64,000 nt of DNA from Mesorhizobium sp. 65-26 (GTDB lineage Bacteria > Pseudomonadota > Alphaproteobacteria > Rhizobiales > Rhizobiaceae), in NCBI GenBank assembly GCA_001899205.1, contig MKVL01000004.1, positions 186,001-250,000 on the forward strand, given 5' to 3'. Made by a program: the position numbers and the translations under genes. Within the stretch, counting starts at the first letter, position 1. Each line of letters begins with the position of its first letter. Shown here piece after piece: positions 60,402 through 64,000 of the stretch. Below the pieces are notes generated by a model. The model ran no database searches. It had not been told where the DNA came from and saw only the letters and a program-made list of their open reading frames with translations.

Positions 60402-60742
60402 GCGCGGCCCACCGGCCCTCGTCGCGCTTTGCCGGGTCACCGGCAAGTTAAAACAACGCAACGGGCCCGTGATGCACGGTCTCGGCGAGCGGCCGCAAGA
60501 GATGGCCTCTCGCAAGCCGCTGGAAAATCAGGATCGGTTCGACGATCTTCGCCGCGGCCGATCCGACTGACACTTGCTGCCCGCGACGAAAACGGTGGGT
60601 GTTGCCGCGGATTCGGCGTCAGCCCGGGGCATAGGTTGGAGCTTAGACTTGTGGTATGTTTTCCCACGGTCTATTTCCGAAAAGAATTTCCACGGGTTAT
60701 GCGAACCATCTCATTGCCACGAAGAAGGGGGACGGCGCGCGG
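60402..60742. other. Intergenic region after the redox regulator gene
   Basis: The 341 bases hold a terminator-like hairpin at 60429-60446 and no gene that I can support. An ATG at 60656 could extend the next protein by 29 residues, but that part is not like the family. Confidence 0.6.
60429..60446. terminator. Terminator-like hairpin without T-tract
   Basis: TTGCCGG, GTCA and CCGGCAA make a perfect 7-bp stem, 28 bases after the response-regulator stop. No T-run follows, so ending of transcription here is uncertain. Confidence 0.4.
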
Positions 60743-61603
60743 ATGACGGGTCAAAATCTGAATGCTGCCGGGGTGCAGGGCGCATTGAACCGACTGCTGC
60801 GGCCGTTGGTAAGGCTGTCGATCAAATGCGGGGTGACGTTTCCGATGCTCGTCGATCTCCTGCGGCAGCTCTATGTCAATGTCGCGGAGCATGAGTTCGC
60901 ACTGCCCGACAAGGAACAGACGGACAGCCGGGTCAGCCTTCTGACGGGCGTGCACAGGAAAGAGGTCAGCCGGCTGAGGGGCGCCGGCGCTCCGGTGCGG
61001 ATAGTGCCCGATTCCGTGTCGACGACGAGTGCCATAGTCGCGCGCTGGCTTGCCGACCCTGCGTTCGCCGACGCCGAGGGTCGGCCGTTGGCGCTGCCAA
61101 GGGCGGCCGAGGCCGGGGAAGCTTCCTTTGCGAGCCTCGTCGAAGCCGTGACCCGTGATGTACGACCAAGGGCCATACTGGACGATTGGCTGGATCGAAA
61201 GCTCGTCGAGGTCGACGAGCAGGACAGGATTGTCCTTCAGGAAAGCGCGATGATACCGCGCCAGGACAGCGAAGCGCGGCTCTACTATTTCTCCCGAAAT
61301 CTCGGAGACCATGCCGCTGCCGCCGTCCAGAACATATTGGCCGACGATCCGCCATTCCTGGAGCGCGCCGTCCACTATGACGGGCTGTCGGAGCCGCTGA
61401 CGAAATCGCTGGAAGCCTACAGCCGCAAGGTCATGGTCGAAACCCTGCTCCATCTGAACAAGCACGCAAATCACGCCATTCAAAATGATCCCGGCGGGAC
61501 CGGTCGATGGAACTGCGGCGCTTACATATTCACGTCCGACAAGGCTTCGCTTGTCGCCGAAGAGCCGCCCGTCGTGAAAGGCGTCCGCGGAGAACCCGCA
61601 TGA
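60743..61603 (+). CDS. DUF6502 family protein
   Basis: The 286-residue protein has an N-terminal helical domain (LNRLLRPLVRLSIKCGVTFP, then MLVDLLRQLYVNVAEHEFAL) and a short helix-turn-helix-like part (DSRVSLLTGVHRKEVSRLRG near residue 60) that recalls DNA-binding domains. The middle has LDDWLDRKLVEVDEQDRIVL. The C-terminal third is helical (FLERAVHYDGLSEPLTKSLE). I recognise it as the DUF6502 type, of unknown function. It overlaps the next gene by ATGA, and such pairs with a DUF5666 protein recur in proteobacteria, as I recall. Confidence 0.72.
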   Translation: MTGQNLNAAGVQGALNRLLRPLVRLSIKCGVTFPMLVDLLRQLYVNVAEHEFALPDKEQTDSRVSLLTGVHRKEVSRLRGAGAPVRIVPDSVSTTSAIVARWLADPAFADAEGRPLALPRAAEAGEASFASLVEAVTRDVRPRAILDDWLDRKLVEVDEQDRIVLQESAMIPRQDSEARLYYFSRNLGDHAAAAVQNILADDPPFLERAVHYDGLSEPLTKSLEAYSRKVMVETLLHLNKHANHAIQNDPGGTGRWNCGAYIFTSDKASLVAEEPPVVKGVRGEPA

Positions 61604-62697
61604 AGCGGGGGCCGACGAGACGAGAATTCCTGGCCCTCGGTGCCGCCATGCCGCTGGTGCTTCAGGGCATTCGTGCCGAGGGGGCGCAAGCATCGACGGA
61701 CCAGGGCATCGGCGGAACCGGCTGGACGGCCGGGACCGGGGATGACCAGGGCATTGGTGGGACAGGTATTGTCGGCAGCATCCAGCGCTTCGGCAGCATT
61801 TTCGTAAATGACGTGCGGGTGGCGTATGGCCCTGACGTGCCGGTATGGATCGACGGCGTTCGAGCCACATCGGACGATCTGAAGGTTGGACATGTCGTGC
61901 GTCTGGCGGTGACGCAAGACGCCGGGCGCGTCAGCACGCGTGAGATTCACGTGACCAGCGAGGTGGTTGGCCCTGTCGAACGCGTGGCCGGCGCCATGCT
62001 TCGGATACTCGGACAACCGGTCGATGTCGGTGGCGCCCCGAGCCGTCCGGCCGTCAAGGCGGGCGACATCGTGGCGGTCTACGGCATCCGTCGGCCAGAT
62101 GGCGTGATCGTTGCGAACCTGCTCGAGAGCAGGCCCAGGGAAACAGTTTACCTGGTTCGCGGCCTCGCGACACCGCGATCACGGGCATTGTTCGTGGGGC
62201 GGCTCAGAATAGGGACCAGATCGCCGGAGCTTGCAAATCGGCGTGTTCTCGTGACGCTGGCCAGGGCTTCGAGCGGCTACGGGATAAAGCGCGTGGAGGC
62301 GGAGAGCCTGATCCCGCAGGCGCATGTCACGAGTGTTCTTTATGAGACCTTCCTTCAGGGTCGCGGACATGTCCTCAATTCCGGCCTGGGCGTGACCGTT
62401 TACGACCTGGATGCCGGTCCGAAGCGTGGACGTGCCGTGCGGGTGTTCGTGGACGTGACGCTCGATCGTGATGGCAATGTCGTTGCCGCGACACGGGATC
62501 CGGGCATGCGGTCTCCAGGCCCGCCCGGTGCGCCCGGTCAGCTTCCCGGCACTCCGGCGCCGAATGGCCCCACCGGTCCCGGCGGCCCCAAAGGAGGGCC
62601 GACTGGCCCAGGCAATCCTGGCGGCCCCAAAGGAGGGCCTGGGGGCGCTGGCGGGCCAGGAGGTTCTGGCGCACCGGGCGGCCCCGGAGCCCCGTAG
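61600..62697 (+). CDS. Secreted DUF5666-type protein with collagen-like C-terminal tail
   Basis: The 365-residue protein starts with a Tat-like leader (TRREFLALGAAMPLVLQGIR). A repeated DQGIGGTG motif follows (near residues 34 and 48), then IQRFGSIFVNDVRVAYG and further beta-rich segments that fit DUF5666 repeats. From about residue 305 to the end, glycine and proline dominate, with Gly-X-Y triplets such as GPPGAPGQ, GGPKGGPTGPGNPGGPKGGP and GAPGGPGAP. One 20-base unit coding GGPKGGP occurs twice (about 62580 and 62629). It is probably a surface protein; its function is unknown. Confidence 0.75.
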   Translation: MKRGPTRREFLALGAAMPLVLQGIRAEGAQASTDQGIGGTGWTAGTGDDQGIGGTGIVGSIQRFGSIFVNDVRVAYGPDVPVWIDGVRATSDDLKVGHVVRLAVTQDAGRVSTREIHVTSEVVGPVERVAGAMLRILGQPVDVGGAPSRPAVKAGDIVAVYGIRRPDGVIVANLLESRPRETVYLVRGLATPRSRALFVGRLRIGTRSPELANRRVLVTLARASSGYGIKRVEAESLIPQAHVTSVLYETFLQGRGHVLNSGLGVTVYDLDAGPKRGRAVRVFVDVTLDRDGNVVAATRDPGMRSPGPPGAPGQLPGTPAPNGPTGPGGPKGGPTGPGNPGGPKGGPGGAGGPGGSGAPGGPGAP

Positions 62698-62732
62698 CAA
62701 CCCGCAACACGACCCCCGGACAAACGATGAAG

Positions 62733-62775
62733 CCCGGCCGGCCCGTCCTTTTTGAGAAGACGGAAGCCGGCCGGG
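62733..62775. repeat. Long GC-rich hairpin after the DUF5666 gene
   Basis: CCCGGCCGGC pairs with GCCGGCCGGG, and inside it CCGTC pairs with GACGG around a loop containing CTTTTTGAGAA. Two unpaired A lie on the right side. The stem begins 36 bases after the stop. It lacks a T-run, so it may be a message-end stabiliser or a Rho-assisted terminator. Confidence 0.6.
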
Positions 62776-62929
62776 TCAGCCGTATGATGGCTCGTAAAAG
62801 GGGGGCTTTTGCACGAGTTCTGATACGGCTTTTCCGAGAACCGTAATTCGGGGTCAGCAGTCCTCGGAAATTCCGACACACTATGGACTAGGTCGCCACC
62901 TCCATTCCGGCTACGCGTCCGCAATAAGA

Positions 62930-62950
62930 ATGTGGGAATTTTACCCACAT
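62930..62950. promoter_or_regulatory. Dyad ATGTGGG-N7-CCCACAT
   Basis: A perfect 7-bp inverted repeat with centre AATTTTA. A near-copy lies 123 bases downstream. It is 272 bases before the glycosyltransferase start. Confidence 0.55.
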
Positions 62951-63052
62951 GTCAATTCATATCTCCGTCTCACCATGAAAGGCGGCGGGATTTCGGATCC
63001 TCGGTCTTGAACCGGACGCGGCTTCCGGAGCTTGCCATAGTTTGAACACTTG

Positions 63053-63073
63053 ACGTGGGTATTTTTCCCACGT
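63053..63073. promoter_or_regulatory. Dyad ACGTGGG-N7-CCCACGT
   Basis: A perfect 7-bp inverted repeat with centre TATTTTT. It differs from the dyad at 62930-62950 in one paired position (C/G for T/A). Two such sites one after another suggest cooperative binding of one regulator. Confidence 0.55.
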
Positions 63074-63189
63074 AACAGAATTCATCTCCAAGGGAATAAA
63101 AAGAATCGAATCTAAAATAGAAAAAGAATTATCTTCGATAAGACGTCCCCATACGGATAAAATAATCCGAAAATAAGTATTGAAGTTGG

Positions 63190-63209
63190 CACTAATATAA
63201 ATATTAGTG
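63190..63209. promoter_or_regulatory. 20-bp palindrome abutting the ribosome site
   Basis: CACTAATAT, AA and ATATTAGTG form a perfect 9-bp inverted repeat. Its last base is the first G of GGAG, the likely ribosome site for the TTG start at 63222. It could be an operator or an RNA hairpin that limits translation. Confidence 0.55.
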
Positions 63210-63221
63210 GAGAATATAGTC

Positions 63222-64000
63222 TTGGCCAGAATTTTCTTTGATGCCACTTTGATTCTAAAGTGGGGTCCGCATCCGCCGGTAGGTATTCCGCGTGTTGAGA
63301 CTGCTCTTATCCGCCAGGCGCTTCGGTGGAAGGCTTCGCCGGTCGACTTCTTCGTTGTCGACGCACAAGGGCGCGGCAGGACGTTGAGCGGGCCGGAGAT
63401 TCGTTATCTGTGGCAGTTGGTCAACAGCGAACTCCCGCAGCCCGTGGAAATGCAAGAGAGGTCATATCTGGCCCGCCTGTGGAAGGTCCTCGCGATCATG
63501 TGGGATTCGCCGTTCGTATTCGGGCGCGAATTCGATCGGGTGGCGGCCGTTTTCATCTGTGGAGGCCAAAAGAGGCGCGGGATCGGATTTCAGATCTCCA
63601 AGACGATCATCCGCCTTTTCAAACTCGCCAAGTCATGCCTTCCTCCCGAAAGGCCGGATGCCAAGGATCCTCTCCGGGACGAGGACGCGATCTGTTTTCT
63701 CTCGAGCACCAGCGTTCACCAACTGGCCTCGGCCAGGTCGGACGAACCCATGGACGCCGCCACTTTCACCATCATGCACGACAGCATCCCGATCGATTTC
63801 CCGAAGTTCGTCGGGCCCCATCACGCGCGAAACTTCGCGCGCGACATGTGCTGGCAGTTCGAAAGATCGGACCTGCTTGTCTGTGTGTCCGAATACACCG
63901 CCGGAAGGGTTCGTCATCACGCCAGGGCACTCGGTTCTGGCTGGATCCCGGAGGTGGTCGTCGCGTCACCGGGTGCCTTCCTGAAGGGAGCGATCGCCGG
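63222..64000 (+). CDS. Glycosyltransferase (GT4/GT1-like), N-terminal part, cut by window edge
   Basis: Reading from TTG at 63222 gives 259 codons without a stop up to the edge. The start (ARIFFDATLILKWGPHPPVG, then IPRVETALIRQAL) and the later block (FTIMHDSIPIDFPKFVGPHH, then LLVCVSEYTAGRVRHHA) are typical of bacterial glycosyltransferases for surface polysaccharide, where the HD-x-IP and VSEYT segments belong to the N-terminal Rossmann domain. GGAG lies nine bases before the TTG. GTG 63207 in the same frame is an alternative. No ATG occurs before residue 77, so a non-ATG start is certain unless the gene is damaged. Confidence 0.82.
   Translation, partial: MARIFFDATLILKWGPHPPVGIPRVETALIRQALRWKASPVDFFVVDAQGRGRTLSGPEIRYLWQLVNSELPQPVEMQERSYLARLWKVLAIMWDSPFVFGREFDRVAAVFICGGQKRRGIGFQISKTIIRLFKLAKSCLPPERPDAKDPLRDEDAICFLSSTSVHQLASARSDEPMDAATFTIMHDSIPIDFPKFVGPHHARNFARDMCWQFERSDLLVCVSEYTAGRVRHHARALGSGWIPEVVVASPGAFLKGAIA

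Larger units (their letters stand above)
62698..63221. other. AT-rich intergenic region rich in inverted repeats
   Basis: A 524-base stretch without a gene. It changes from GC-rich to strongly AT-rich at about 63085-63230. It holds a long hairpin after the DUF5666 gene, two similar GTGGG-N7-CCCAC dyads, and a 20-bp palindrome just before the ribosome site of the glycosyltransferase gene (each listed separately). Confidence 0.75.

Noticed and set aside
63559-63984. 141-codon plus-strand frame inside the glycosyltransferase gene
   Set aside because: Ser/Arg-rich shadow; the frame starting at TTG 63222 gives a recognisable glycosyltransferase.
1-64000. tRNA, rRNA, CRISPR arrays, insertion sequences, phage genes
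   Set aside because: None could be recognised by eye on either strand; no transposase, integrase or regularly spaced repeats were seen.

Overview
The window is a 64-kb piece of a high-GC alphaproteobacterial chromosome or large replicon, most like Mesorhizobium/Aminobacter-type Hyphomicrobiales. Four things suggest this: codon and base composition, many solute-uptake ABC systems, an Aap-type amino-acid transporter with a cyoABCD/RegBA-type cluster, and imperfect palindromic intergenic elements of a kind I remember from Mesorhizobium genomes. I saw no tRNA, rRNA, CRISPR array, transposase or integrase. Product names come from motif recognition, not database searches.

Layout. (1) 0-10.7 kb: a truncated dipeptide-type permease and a solute-binding protein on the minus strand; then two paralogous phytoene-desaturase-like FAD enzymes, one on each strand, around a metal-dependent cyclase; then a MarR regulator and a two-gene indolepyruvate-ferredoxin-oxidoreductase-like enzyme. 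This looks like a catabolic locus for an imported organic acid or aromatic compound. (2) 10.8-17.3 kb: an envelope or metal-stress block. An EF-hand protein, an ECF sigma factor, an anti-sigma protein and a Spy/CpxP-like protein form one minus-strand operon. It is followed by a DUF1800-DUF1501 pair and two small secreted Trp/His-rich proteins. (3) 17.5-29 kb: a GntR-controlled import and catabolism operon (deacylase, M81 peptidase, enolase-superfamily enzyme, complete dipeptide-type ABC transporter, SDR dehydrogenase). Three near-identical 13-bp operator candidates sit before the regulator, the enzyme genes and the binding-protein gene. (4) 29-50 kb: an organosulfur-type island. It has a rhodanese, three DszA/NtaA-like flavin monooxygenases, a ThiXYZ-like ABC transporter with a YkoF-like protein, an FAD hydroxylase, two paralogous 2-oxoglutarate/Fe(II)-type oxygenases, a MetY-like sulfhydrylase, an Ssu/Tau-like ABC transporter with a small Cys-bearing membrane protein, and AapJQM-like genes without an ATPase. 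A dyad TCTAC-N7-GTAGA occurs before both the first oxygenase operon and the Aap-like operon. (5) 50-53.3 kb: an AraC regulator and an SDR gene sharing a promoter motif, then an MFS transporter. (6) 53.5-60.4 kb: cyoABCD, SURF1 and a RegB/RegA-like redox two-component pair, the last five reading frames overlapping. (7) 60.7-64 kb: a DUF6502-DUF5666 pair whose second product has a collagen-like tail, then an AT-rich, palindrome-rich intergenic stretch leading to a glycosyltransferase with a TTG start that runs off the window.

How it works together: most of the window serves uptake of scarce organic nutrients (peptide- or amide-like compounds, organosulfur compounds, amino acids) and their oxidative breakdown, each block with its own operator type. 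The cytochrome bo block adds a terminal oxidase with its own redox sensing. The strongest candidates for undescribed biology are the organosulfur island with its shared dyad, the GntR regulon, the sigma/EF-hand/Trp-His-rich protein block, and the dyad-rich leader of the terminal glycosyltransferase gene.
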